A stretch of 64,000 bases of DNA from Nemopilema nomurai. Lineage: Eukaryota; Cnidaria; Scyphozoa; Rhizostomeae; Rhizostomatidae. The stretch lies in contig PEDN01001356.1 in the NCBI GenBank assembly GCA_003864495.1, positions 620,001 to 684,000 of the forward strand, in the 5' to 3' direction. Made by a program: the position numbers and the translations under genes. Positions 11,198-21,234 of the stretch are shown here, one piece after another; position 1 is the first letter of the stretch; each line of letters opens with the position of its first letter. The notes beneath the pieces were generated by a model that searched no databases, had not been told where the DNA came from, and saw only the letters and a program-made list of their open reading frames with translations.

Positions 11198-11221
11198 ACT
11201 AGTTCTTTGAGACGAACTAGT
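11198..11221. promoter_or_regulatory. Perfect inverted repeat upstream of the MADF gene
   Basis: ACTAGTTC and GAACTAGT (8-bp arms) flank an 8-bp spacer, 54 bp before the ATG at 11275. It could be a regulatory dyad or chance. No TATA box is evident. The rest of 10846-11197 shows nothing recognisable. Confidence 0.3.
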
Positions 11222-11274
11222 CGTTCATGCCCACAGCTCGATTGGTATTCAAGAAGTCTTTAAAATTTTAAGAA

Positions 11275-12105
11275 ATGGATGCAAGACAAGTCAGTTTTCA
11301 AGAGTATCTTTATCAACATGGGTTAAACGGAAGGTAAGCCATTTTTAAATACTACCTTTTTGATCTTGATGTTACCTCTAAATCTCGGAAAACATTGCCA
11401 ATAAATTTTGTTGCTGCTATGCCCTAAAATATCGCTGTTTTTTGCAGAATGGATCCTGAGGAGAAAAGTTGCGACACAGGTGATGTTGAAGTGCAAGTGC
11501 CATTGCAAGCGAAGAACAAAACAACAAAAACAACTGATGCTAAGGAAAAGTCAGCAGCAGCAGAAATGCCATCAGAGAAGAAGAGGATTGCATTTAATTG
11601 GTCTGATGATGTAGTTCAGGCGATGATTAATCAATGGCAACTGCACCCAGTGCTGTACGCTATTTCCAATCTTCAGTACCATTTGAAAGACGAGAGACGC
11701 AACGTCATACAGAAAGTTACTGACTTCCTCCAAGAGCAAGATAAATTTCCTTTGCCAACATATGAAGTGGTAAACAAAAAGATGAACTCTCTACGAAGCT
11801 ACTTTGTGGCAGAGAAAAACAAGACCCACCAGAGCAGGGTCAGTGGTGCAGGTGCGGATGAAGTGTACCAAAGCAAGTGGCAATTTTTCTGTCTCTCAGT
11901 TTCCTGGCAGATAACGTTGCTCCAAGAAAAACGGAATCAAATTTGCCAAAGAAAAATTCTGAGGAGATTGAAGATGGAAAAAATTACAACAATTAAATTA
12001 AAGAAAATTAAAAATAACATTAAAACCTTCATCAAAGATATAAAAAAGACAGAAGACAGAAAGAGTTTGTCTTTTTCCTTGGTCTCTTCTAAAGTTAGGT
12101 GTTAA
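11275..12105 (+). CDS. MADF (Myb/SANT-like) DNA-binding protein, 3' end replaced by a Penelope tail
   Basis: Two exons fit: exon 1 11275-11333 (MDARQVSFQEYLYQHGLNG) with donor GTAAGCC, and exon 2 from 11448 after acceptor TTTTTTGCAG. The split codon AG|A restores phase into MDPEEKSCDTGD. Residues about 20-60 are a charged, low-complexity linker. A MADF domain follows (FNWSDDVVQAMINQWQLHP, LYAISN, VNKKMNSLRSYFVAEKNK, YQSKWQFF). MADF proteins are sequence-specific regulators and also accompany Harbinger-type transposons. After about 11900 the frame becomes Lys/Ile-rich, and the last 18 or so codons (from 12048) are translated Penelope tail. So the true C-terminus is lost or altered. Whether it is expressed is unknown. 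Confidence 0.6.
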
Positions 12106-12294
12106 GTAAGGCAGATTGGTCAATTATAACCAATCATGCGCTCTGCTTATCACCCTCTAGTGTTTTCGATCCGCATCTGGCTATTTATTCGGTCAGTTTT
12201 TGGTTATCTTCCAACGTTTGCATACTCTGAGGTGTGTCAGACGAAAAAAGTACCTTTAAGTATTCGAAAACTAGTTCCGCTTTTTCTAGCAATT
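12048..12294 (+). mobile_element. Penelope-like element 3' tail, copy 1
   Basis: Matches the tails at 40553-40940 (same strand) and 52138-52325/55111-55320 (opposite strand) almost base for base, including GCAGATTGGTCAATTA and CTATTTATTCGGTCAG. It ends, like the others, at CTTTTTCTAGCAATT. It is 5' truncated within the tail. The association with Penelope comes from the third copy, where the same sequence follows a GIY-YIG domain. Confidence 0.8.
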
Positions 12295-12478
12295 ACGTCT
12301 ATGAACACGTGTTTTCTTATGTTTTATCCAGCCGGTCTGGGCCGCGATGATAAATATTAAATAAAATTATTTCTTTTGGCTTTCCTCTGCCTTTTTCTTT
12401 AGTGTTTTCCTCAGTGCCTTTTGTTTTTTTTCGAAAAGGTCTAAAAAGAAGCATTTTAAACTTGCTTCACTTTATGGT

Positions 12479-12697
12479 CAAACCGCCCTCAATTTCCAAA
12501 ATTACGAGAAAGACAGCGACCATGTAATCTACCCCCAATATTTTCCAAAACGACGAGTAAAACGGCCAATGAAGCAAGTTTTTCGTGTCAGCTTTTTCGG
12601 ACTTGGCAAGTAGGAAGGTGTCATGTCACGTTGTTTGTTTCATGCGGCGTTCGCTTGGCCCCATGACTCACTGGAAAAAGATTCCTTGGAGGGTGTT
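12479..12697 (+). repeat. Dispersed repeat R1, copy 1
   Basis: About 200 bp matching 56632-56830 in the same orientation, sharing for example AGCTTTTTCGGACTTGGCAA, AGGAAGGTGTCATGTC and GCTTGGCCCCATGACTC. Copy 1 has a 20-bp insertion relative to copy 2. Both stop at GAGGGTGTT. No coding potential. The element type is not recognised. Confidence 0.8.
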
Positions 12698-12970
12698 TTG
12701 AACATAGGTTCGGCAGAGCGTAGACGTGAATGAAACTCCATATCATTGATTTTATCTTTAAATATATACAAAACGTGACTATACAACTACAACGTAAACG
12801 TAACTTGTTAGCCAATCATAAATTTGTAGCGTGACTTTATCGTAACTTCACTACTTCAGAACAACTTGACCTTACAATAAAGGGCGTGAAGATATAGAAC
12901 GTAAGAAGACTGGGACGAGTTGGAATCCCTCATGATGGCGTGGGCTACGTAATATATTGACTTCACAACA
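12694..12970 (-). repeat. Candidate BEL/Pao 3' LTR
   Basis: On the minus strand the segment begins TGTTGTGAAG and ends TTCAAAACA (TG...CA borders) and contains a TATA-like GTATATATTTAAAG. It is preceded by a purine run (GGGGGAGTA at 12971-12979) that fits a polypurine tract, and follows BEL integrase sequence in the right orientation. No second LTR was found, so this is inference from position and ends. Confidence 0.5.
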
Positions 12971-13049
12971 TACTCCCCCGATTGAGTTGCCTGCACTCAA
13001 TTTACAATACTACATATTAATTAATCATTATTCATCAACAAAACGTGAG

Positions 13050-13316
13050 AAAATTTTTCTTTAAACAAGCTGAAAACTGTAAGCGTATACACTTTCCATT
13101 AATCAATTGACACAGTGTCAATGGATATGAAATACCGTCAGTGTCATCATATACATAAGTAATTGGCCTAGAGTTGATTACTGCTTTGACCTCTATCAAG
13201 ATGGTATTTAATTCTACTTTTATTTTCTATTACCTTTTTTTAGACAACGTTTTACGCTCCTTATTAACCTTTCCCAAGCACCTCCTTGCCATGGGCTTCT
13301 ATCAACTATGAATTGC
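13050..13316 (-). pseudogene. BEL/Pao integrase C-terminal part
   Basis: Reads QFIVDRSPWQGGAWERLIRSVK, then EVKAVINSRPITYVYDD and ISYPLTLCQLINGK, the typical end of a BEL integrase (WGGxWERL-V, NSRPLT, PLTP blocks). The frame is broken once or twice. It continues exactly from 19971-20360 across the hAT-2 insertion. Confidence 0.7.
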
Positions 13317-13569
13317 CACTTAACCAGTGGGGCTCGTGGTAGAATTTGAAGGTGGGGCTTATGACGTCATTTGAACTCAAAGAAGAAAGATGACATCACA
13401 GTTAGAATAACAAAGAATGACTCAGTCTTGAGTATTCTAACAAAAACTGTAATAAAAACTTTTTAATTTAACATTAAGTTAAGTAAAGAATTGAATACGG
13501 CCAATGAAAGTCTGGAATGAAATTATGAAAATTTTCAACAGATGATATCGCTGATTTTGATCTCAATTT

Positions 13570-16500
13570 CAGCAAAAGATAAATCAATCAATCAATCAAT
13601 CAATCAAAAACTTTAATGTGTCAAAAAATATTTAGCTTACAAGCTAATTGGGGACACAACGAAAAAAGTATATAAAGTTAAATTAGGGCATAAAATATGA
13701 AATTACAGTATAATTATTAAAACATAAAAAATTTCTAAAAATCCTATGCACAACTAAACTAAAGCCTGCAGTCTAAAAGAGTTTCTAAGTCCATTCTTCT
13801 TATACATTTCTTGAATTGGGTTATTGTTGTCTCCTCCTTGATAGCTCTCTTTAATTTGCTCCACAGATATGGGCCAAAGTATCTTACTGAATGTTTTCCT
13901 TCTTTTACCGTACGAAATTACAAAGTTGCCGTTTCTTAATTCATAGGGAGTTTCTTTTACTGCAAACAAATCCTTTATAAAGTGTGGGGCTATGCCGTTT
14001 TTAACTTTATACATAAGTATCGCAATGTCCTGAAGTCGTCTATTCTGGAGAGATGGCAGGTTTGCTTTCATAAGGAGTTGTGCATATGGCGTAGACTTAT
14101 CATTATAAACAACTCTAAGGACTTATCTGCTACTTTGCAGAAGTGCCAGACTGTACTGCAATATGTTAAGTGAGAGAGAATGGCTGACTTGTAGATTGTT
14201 AGTTTCGCATTGGTAGGTATTATATTACGAAATCTAGATAAGACACCTATTCTCTGACTCACTCTCTTGCACAAATTGCTGATATGAGTGCCAAAAGTTA
14301 GCTCATCGTCAACCTCAACGCCAAGCAGCTTAAGACATCTTGTTTGTTCTACTTCATTGTTTTCATCAGCCATCACTTTTATCTTTATATTGCTTTTCTT
14401 GCTATTTTGAATTACCATCGCTTGGTATTTGTTTTTGTTTGCTTTCAGATGATTGTCCTTGTACCATTGTGAGGCCGTCTTGATGTCTTTATTCAAACGC
14501 ATCTCAAATTCATTACCGTTCTCTCCGGAATAATAGATCTGATGATTGTCGGCATACATGCTTATCTGAGAGTGCATTATTTTGAAGACCAAGTCATTTT
14601 GAAAGATATTCCACAACATGGGACCGAATGCTGATCCTTGTGGGCATCCTCTTGTTGTTTCCTTCCATTCACTTCTTATATTTCCTAGTTTGACCCTATT
14701 CTGTCTTTGCTCAAAGTAGGATGTTATTAATCTCAGAGAATCTTCGGCCAGGCCATAGGATTCAAGCTTTTTTAGCAGAAGACTTGGAACCATGGAATCA
14801 AAGGCTTTGCTCATGTCTGTTGAGAGAATGGCTGTTATCTGTTTATTGTCCAGGGCGAATTTCCAATCCTCAATCAGTCTCAGCAGCGAAGTTTCTGTGC
14901 TGTTTTGCTTCTTGTATGCTGTCAAGCACGGGCTTAGTTTGTTGCCAAATGAATGTGTAGCTTGCTCACTGAGCACCTTCTCAAAAACTTTGTCAACTGC
15001 ATTGAGAACTGTTATTGGCCTGTAATTTTCATGGACGTCTTTATCTGCTTTCTTTTGAACTGGTGCCCATTCTCCTTTTTTCCACTCGATGGGCCACTTT
15101 CCTTGCGTGATGCATGAGAGAGCTTCTTCGACACTTTTTTGGGACAGGAAAGAGAATTTCAATTCACAACTGACATCAAAGTTGTCTTTTATTGCAATGA
15201 CACTTGGATGCATATCAAGAGACTTCGTTTCTTCCTGCTCTACTTCATCTATGTGACCCATCTCTGCAAAATAAGTCACGAATTGTTTGGAGACTAGCTT
15301 CGGGTCACTAATAATTTCATTGTTCACTTTAAGTCTGATAGCATTTGTATTGGAAGACTTCGTATTGGGCTGTATAAATGGTCTAAATGCATTGAAGAAT
15401 TCTCTTGGTTTGTTTTTCATCTTTTCTGATAATTTTCTCCAATATGCCTTTATAGCTAACCGCCTTTCTCGGGTTGCTTTATTCCTCTATTCATTTCTAA
15501 GTTTTTTGTTTTCTTCATTTCTTTCTCTTCCATATTGTTTTGCATACCTTCTCTTTTTCCTGATTGCTTTTTTCCATTCCAGAGTCATGTAAGGTACATC
15601 TTTCTCTCTTACTCTCATCCTTTCTAATGGTAGGTGTTTGTCAATGATTTGGCTTATTAATTCATGCCAAAAATGGCATCTATCGTCAACTGAATCGAAT
15701 GTCTCTGTCACTTGCCAGGGCATAGCTTCAATATCTTTCTTGAGTTCTTCATGGTTCAGATTCTTTTTACTACGGAAGGTAATATTTTCCTTTTATGCTG
15801 TTTGATACGTGTATTCATCAGGCCAAATGTCATAAAGTGATCACTTAAACCGGAGTCGAGCTCCCCGCTTAGCTGGAAATTATCTGGGATATTTGTGAGA
15901 ATTACATCAATTAATGTTTGTGTTTTATCAGTGACTCTGGTTGGCCTTTCAATCATGCATTGCAGATTATGTACCTCTTCTAATCCAATAAGTATTTTTC
16001 CCTCTGTACTCTCTGGTTGTAGTCTATTTAAATTCAAATCCCCTAGGACTACCAATTTATTTCCCTGCATTGGTGCCCAGCCTACAATGTCATTTATCTC
16101 TTTCTCGACTTTAAGGAAGTGTTCCTTTCCAATAGCTTTTGGTGGTCTGTAAAGGCAAAGAACAATTAACTTGACTCCAGGTAGCTCAATGCTACATGCC
16201 AGAACTTCGAATTTTTCATTGCATTTTTTTGGAGTTTTCAATTACTTGCTCTGTTACATAGGCCATTATGCCTCCTCCACCCTTCTTTCTATCTTCCCTA
16301 AAAATTCTGTAACCCTCTATTTTGAATTGTTCATCTGGGTAGGTGTTCTCAATTTTCGTCTCTGTTATAAATAAAATTTGCGCACTCAGGGATTTGTTCA
16401 GTTCTTTTAGGTCTTCTATTTTGTTTTGTATGCTGTTTATGTTTTGATGGCAGATTAGCACATTTCTATTGTCCTTGTTACGCAATTCTAAGAGCCTTTC

Positions 16501-17185
16501 TTCTGCTGTTTCTTTTGATGTCCTATCAATTGTTGAAAACTGTTGATCAATTGTTTCATTAAACATTGCATCCCAGGTATCTCCATTGTCATTAGTTTGA
16601 CCTGCAAAATGGAAAAATTCTTGCAGGTTGCTGCAATCTGCAAAGGGTAACAAATCTTTACTTTCCAAGATTTGCTTGTTAGTACAAGTAGGGCAGTACC
16701 AAGTTTTGATTTTCTCCAGCCGTTTGTGTTCAGTTACTGATACATGGCCGATATGGCAAAGCTGGGCACATCCATTGCAGGTTAAGGCTCGGTGTGTTTT
16801 TGCAACTGCTCTATGGCAAACAGAGCAAGAACGCTTAACAGGTCCCGGGTTTGGGTGTACATCACCAGCCATGAGTAAAAGGTATTCATTGCTCTCTAGT
16901 AACTGGGAAGTACAGTTAGAATTTCTATAACGTGAAATCCGTGATTTGAAAAATTTCCGTTTGCTCCTTGGTCTTTGACTTAGGCCATTTTTATGACGAT
17001 GAACTTCTTTGCACGTTTGGGTGTAGTGGTTTGTTTAACGTCCTAATTCCCCAGCAAACCGTTTTTGGTTTATGATCTTTGCAGTGTCTGTAGTGCAGGA
17101 GGGCAAATAATGGTGAAAGCAGTCCAGCAATTACAACCAACGCGCTTGTACGAGCTGAGTGCGAAAAACAACGTCCAGCCGCCAT
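13570..17185 (-). mobile_element. CR1-like LINE inserted in hAT-2
   Basis: A minus-strand non-LTR retrotransposon. The 3' end is a short microsatellite tail (AATC repeats on the plus strand, 13582-13606), as in CR1/L2-type LINEs. The 5' limit is set by an upstream Met reading frame starting at 17185 with a hydrophobic segment (SALVVIAGLLSPLFALL), which may be the natural N-terminus. No TSD was found. It is longer than the usual 5'-truncated copy and so may be nearly full length. Confidence 0.7.
13754..16872 (-). pseudogene. LINE ORF2-type polyprotein: PHD, endonuclease, reverse transcriptase
   Basis: Order on the minus strand: EYLLLMAGDVHPNPGP (a 2A-like motif), a PHD-type zinc finger (CSVCHRAVAKTHRALTCNGC, WYCPTC), an apurinic-type endonuclease (CHQNINSIQNK, ITETKIEN, then VLGDLNLNRL and SDHFMTFG), a basic linker (15723-15487) and the reverse transcriptase (15420-14068: NYRPITVLNAVDKVFEK, LSTDMSKAFDSM, RGCPQGSAFGPMLWNIFQND, MYADNHQIYY). 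The C-terminal tail is 14071-13754. The catalytic YADD is YADN. Frameshifts near 16240, 15740, 15450 and 14070 break the chain. The RT core itself (450 codons) is open. Confidence 0.85.
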
Positions 17186-17387
17186 ACTCTCAACAACAAC
17201 AACAACTAAACGATTGTAGTTACGGTATGTTTTTCACGTGTTTACTATCATTTAGTAACTTATAAGTGAGCGGCTTTGCTATAAATCAGTGATTACTATA
17301 AATAAAGTGAGAAACGTCAGTAATTACTATAATCTAAAATTTTGTTTGGAATATGTAAGATTCAACTTTTTAAAGAACATAACATCA

Positions 17388-19455
17388 TTATTTATAAAAA
17401 AAGTTCATTCTTCTGTTCTTTAAACTGGCAAATTTCTCAATGACTTTATTGTCAAAGGCATCAAGGCTAGACACAAAGTCAGAATGAATCGTGAGCATGG
17501 CAAGGGCGTTCAATCTGTCGTGACCCATTGAATTTTGCAGACACGTCTTTATGCGTTTTCGCGTGGAAAACATCGTTCAGCCCCTGCACTTTATACAGTT
17601 GTTGTCAAGCTGATTTGGACAAGTTTGAAAACTTCGGAAAATGTGTCTTGTAAGTTATGCATTCTGAAAAATGTGTGCAGATCCATTATAGTTTTCAATA
17701 ATTTGAAAGTGTTGTTATTACAAATTATTGCAAGTTCTGTGCGCAATTTCTCCATTTTTAAAATTGGATAGTTTTTGCAAGCAACGCGAGTGTATTCTTC
17801 TGGAAAATTTATTTTGTGCTCTGGAAAAAACGAAGGATCGATCAATTTGAGCGCATCGATATACTCAACGTTAGAGAAACGTTCTTGCAGCTGGCAGCAA
17901 ATTACATCGCACACTTCCTTTGCAGCATTTTTATTTTTGTTAAAAGTGCCGTCGTTTTGAAAATGTTTTTCTGCAATTTCGTCAACTTCGTCTCTAATTG
18001 CCTGGATTGCAGCCACACAGTTGCTTACTGCAGAGCACAAGAGATTCCTTGATTGGAAAATAGAAAACAAAATCTCTGTATGGGGAAACATTTGCCGAAA
18101 TACATCCAAGATAAACGAAAATTCTGGGTCTCTGAGCCATCTTTTCAAGCCACTTGCTTCGGAGATAGATACTGCATACCACCCTTGCCCATTGTATACA
18201 GAGGAGAAACACTATTCTAAATCTTCTCTCATGTCGTAAACGCTATTTACAGTTCTGCTTTTAAAGTTCCACCTTGTGCTCGAGCCCCTCGCCACTCTAT
18301 GTCTTGTTATGTCATTCAAGGCGTCGGTTCGTTTCGTTGACAGCGAGAAAAACTTTGGGAAGGCGGAAAGATTGGCAAAGAATATTTTCACCGGAGTTAT
18401 GGATTATACTACTTGCTGCATTATTAAATTGAGTTGATGGGCGTAGCAGTGTATGAACACAGCGTTTGGGCATTGCTCCCGAACCTTGATCTGAACACAG
18501 CCTGTCCTCCCACTCATGACTAAAGCCCCGTCATAAGTCTGGGCAATCAACTTTTCGTTGATATGGTAGTTATCGATTTCCTCAAGTATAAGTGTACTAA
18601 GGCCTGTAGCTGTTTTATCAGTGGGCTGCAGAAATCCATGAAACTTTTCAATAATTTTGTGTTGCTTGATATACCTTACAATCAAAATACATTGCATGGT
18701 ATCATCGGCCTGTATTGAAACAAAGGGCGCTTCCTGAATCTCCTTCGTTATTTCCTCCCTGTAAACTTTAAACATGCAGTCCAGCAATTCGTTCTGTATT
18801 GTATGACTTGTTCCTTTAAAAAATGTTGCGTGTTGAAAGTGGTCTGCGACCTGGCTGTCTAAACGCGCAACAAAATTTTTGAGACCAAGAAAAACACCCG
18901 GCTTGTCAGAATCCTTCTTCTCGTCGTGAGCACGTAGGGGGAGTTCATGAGTTCCGCAGAACTTTAAACAATTTATGATTTCCTTCAGGACATGGCGATT
19001 TTTTCAACATCTTGGTTGTGGCGTATCACAGAAAGACGATGTCCTTCGCTTAGAGATGAAGCAATGTCTACAGTACCAAATGTTTCGCGTTGTAAACTAT
19101 TAGTCATATGCTTTGAGGACGACTCATGTTTTGAAATACGCTCCGCTAAATGTTTCAAATCAGAAATACCGGTCTTTGTCCAAGGTACTTCTCCTCCAAA
19201 AAGAAGACACAGGAAACAGAAAATTCTTTTTTTCTGAAAAACTCACAGTCAGCCAAGGCTTTTTTCGAACCAACTCCTTGCATTAAAGGCACGATTCTTT
19301 ACGGTACCAGAAGACTTTTGAGTGATGGGGATATCCCTTGAATGATGCGGGCCTAACCTCTTTATTTCAAGTTTTTCTTGACTTGTCAGTCGACAAAACG
19401 GATTCTGTAGAAGACAATCCACTTCATTCATTTCATGATATTTGAAAATATTCAA
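17388..19455 (-). pseudogene. hAT-2 transposase (TTF-finger/ZMYM type), broken
   Basis: From the N-terminus: a region before the TTF-type finger (19455-19249: NPFCRLTSQEKLEIKRLGPH), the start of the catalytic fold (18787-18404: FVSIQADDTMQ, YDGALVMSGRTGCVQ, FIHCYAHQLNLI), the helical middle (18148-17591) and the dimerisation end (17573-17388: STRKRIKTCLQNSMGHDRLNALAML). Similar proteins are annotated as zinc-finger MYM-type 1-like in animals. Stops and frameshifts occur near 19240, 18800, 18400, 18150 and 17580. Confidence 0.8.
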
Positions 19456-19970
19456 ATTTTGAGCTTACGAACATAAGTCGTCGAATCAATGACACTCTTT
19501 GTAGGTCTCCACTTTACTTTGAAGTTCAGAAGTATCATGTTACGCACTCAGTCAAAGTTGAATTGAATTGCTCAGGGCTAATTTCATCTAGCCCCAAATC
19601 CAAGCAAATTCAGGGCATTGAACCAATCATCGAACGACCACTGTGGAGGTGGCAAGATATACAGCACGTTTCATTGGTCAGCTTTCCTTTCGTTTGGGGC
19701 TAGCCCCAAAAGCTCGGGAACTAGTGTCTGAAACGCAAGTTCTTTGTTTCCTGTTCAAAGAAACCGAGGGTCGCAGGACGTCACCCACATAAATTATATT
19801 GACAAGCTGTATCGTGGCTAAAAGGGAGGTCACGAAACCAACAATTTAGAGAATACTGAAATTAAAAATGGCATTACAATTTAAGAATAAGAATTTAGGC
19901 ATATTTTTGGGAATCTTTGGTGGGGCTGAGCCCCACTAGCCCCAATACACTAGCCGCCACTGCACTTAAC

Positions 19971-20360
19971 TCCTTTCTTTCCAAGACTTTTACCTGACCT
20001 AGAGGAACGCACAAGATGTTTTACACCCTTTGAAGCTGACTTAAAGGTCTTGGCGTTGTCACTTACCAATATAGACGGTAAACCTCTAGGTGCTGCGAAT
20101 CTTCGAAACGCTCGTAAGAATGACTCAACATTGAACGATTCTACAAGTTCTAAATGAACTGCTCTTGTCGAAATACAAGTAAAAAGACAGACATGAAGCT
20201 TCTCTTCTCCATCATTGTTACCTTTACTTGCAACTGTCAATGGACCTGCAAAATCTAGCCCTGTATTTGCAAATGGGGGCTGATCATCGACCCTCATTCG
20301 TGGCAAGTCTGGGCAAAATACAGTAGAATGGCTATTGCCTTGCCCTTTTTCCTGCATATC
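19971..20360 (-). pseudogene. BEL/Pao integrase catalytic fragment
   Basis: Reads LPRMRVDDQPPFANTGLDFA, CISTRAVHLELVESF, FLRAFRRFAAPRGLPSIL and SDNAKTFKSASKG. This is the rve integrase fold with Asp in GLDF and in SDNAKTF; the catalytic Glu lies in GGAWERL on the other side of hAT-2. Upstream (above about 20360) the sequence switches to a Myb-type fragment, so reverse transcriptase and gag are missing. Confidence 0.8.
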
Positions 20361-20392
20361 CAGCTTTATCTTCTTCAGTTTCAATTCTTCCA

Positions 20393-20860
20393 TTTTCAGT
20401 TCTTTCTGTGCAACAGACTTTTCCTATAAATATTCCATGGTACCTGTTGTTCTTTTCCTTTTGTTTGTACCTTCTACCCCCTCTCTTTCTCTTGTTCCTT
20501 AAAGGCTTTCCATTGCCCTTCTCCTCATATTTTCTGCTGTTGCCTGTTCCTTTTCCACATCTTTCTTTCTTGTTGCTGTACTTTCATCAGCAGTAGCTGA
20601 CTGGCCAATAATTTCCTCCAGAGCCTGGTCAAGCTCTGAAGGCTCATCAGGGGCTATGCCACTTGCTCTCTCTTCTGCTGCCATCTTTTTTTTAAAGTCC
20701 TTTTCAAGTTTTGAAAATCTGGTCAACTGAAAAGATTGGTCGTTCTGTAAGATTTAACGCATGGGCTATTTTTTCCCATTATTGCCCCCTTTCCTGAGAT
20801 CCATATTTAAATTGGTATGGCTGTCTCACCAATATCACACGGCACAATAGAATATCCTGT
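20393..20860 (-). pseudogene. Myb/SANT-like protein fragment
   Basis: Frame 1 reads GSQERGQ-stop-WEKIAHALNLTERPIFSV, and after a frameshift near 20725 the chain continues RFSKLEKDFKKKMAAEERAS, IAPDEPSELDQALEEIIGQ. This resembles the end of a Myb/SANT repeat followed by the charged helical tail found in many invertebrate Myb-type proteins. Function unknown. It has one stop and one frameshift and abuts the truncated BEL element. Confidence 0.4.
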
Positions 20861-21234
20861 TCCTGGCTCCAGACCAGATATTGACCAAGTTTCACTACAC
20901 AATACATTATAATAAATCATTTCAACAATGCTCAAAAATTTCGTCTATTATACAATGTTCACATTAGCTTGCATCAATTCCATGACTACTACATAAAATG
21001 TCCAGTTTGGTTACTAACGATTGGTTACTGTTGGCTTCACTTGTAGTATCAGTAGAATTGGCCATCTTTTCCTTGATCTAAAACTGATAAATAATGCGAG
21101 AGTGGATATAAAATTTCACCAGTTGACTATTCTTTTCATTCCCGTGACGTCACGAATTTGCTGTCCGCCATGTTGGTGCACAAGCAGCTATTCGAATATC
21201 AAGTGTTCAACCGTGTTTTGACTAAACTTTCGCC
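20861..21234. other. Non-coding gap
   Basis: No supportable gene. It ends with GTGACGTCAC (a CRE-like palindrome, near 21146) and CCGCCATGTTGG about 60-90 bp before the start of the SWIM-YqaJ gene, which may be its promoter. Confidence 0.3.

Larger units (their letters stand above)
13325..19962 (-). mobile_element. hAT-2 transposon with 8-bp TSD, itself carrying a LINE
   Basis: Left end CAGTGGGGCTCGTGG; right end (reverse complement) CAGTGGCGGCTAGTG. The octamer CACTTAAC flanks both ends (13317-13324 and 19963-19970). Removing the element and one TSD copy rejoins the BEL integrase. Net of the LINE (about 13570-17185) the hAT is about 3 kb. The 5' subterminal part (19456-19962) repeats GGGGCTAG-type motifs and has no coding sequence. 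Confidence 0.9.

Noticed and set aside
13582..13606. AATC microsatellite as an independent repeat locus
   Set aside because: Its position at the 3' end of the LINE and its short unit identify it as the LINE tail.
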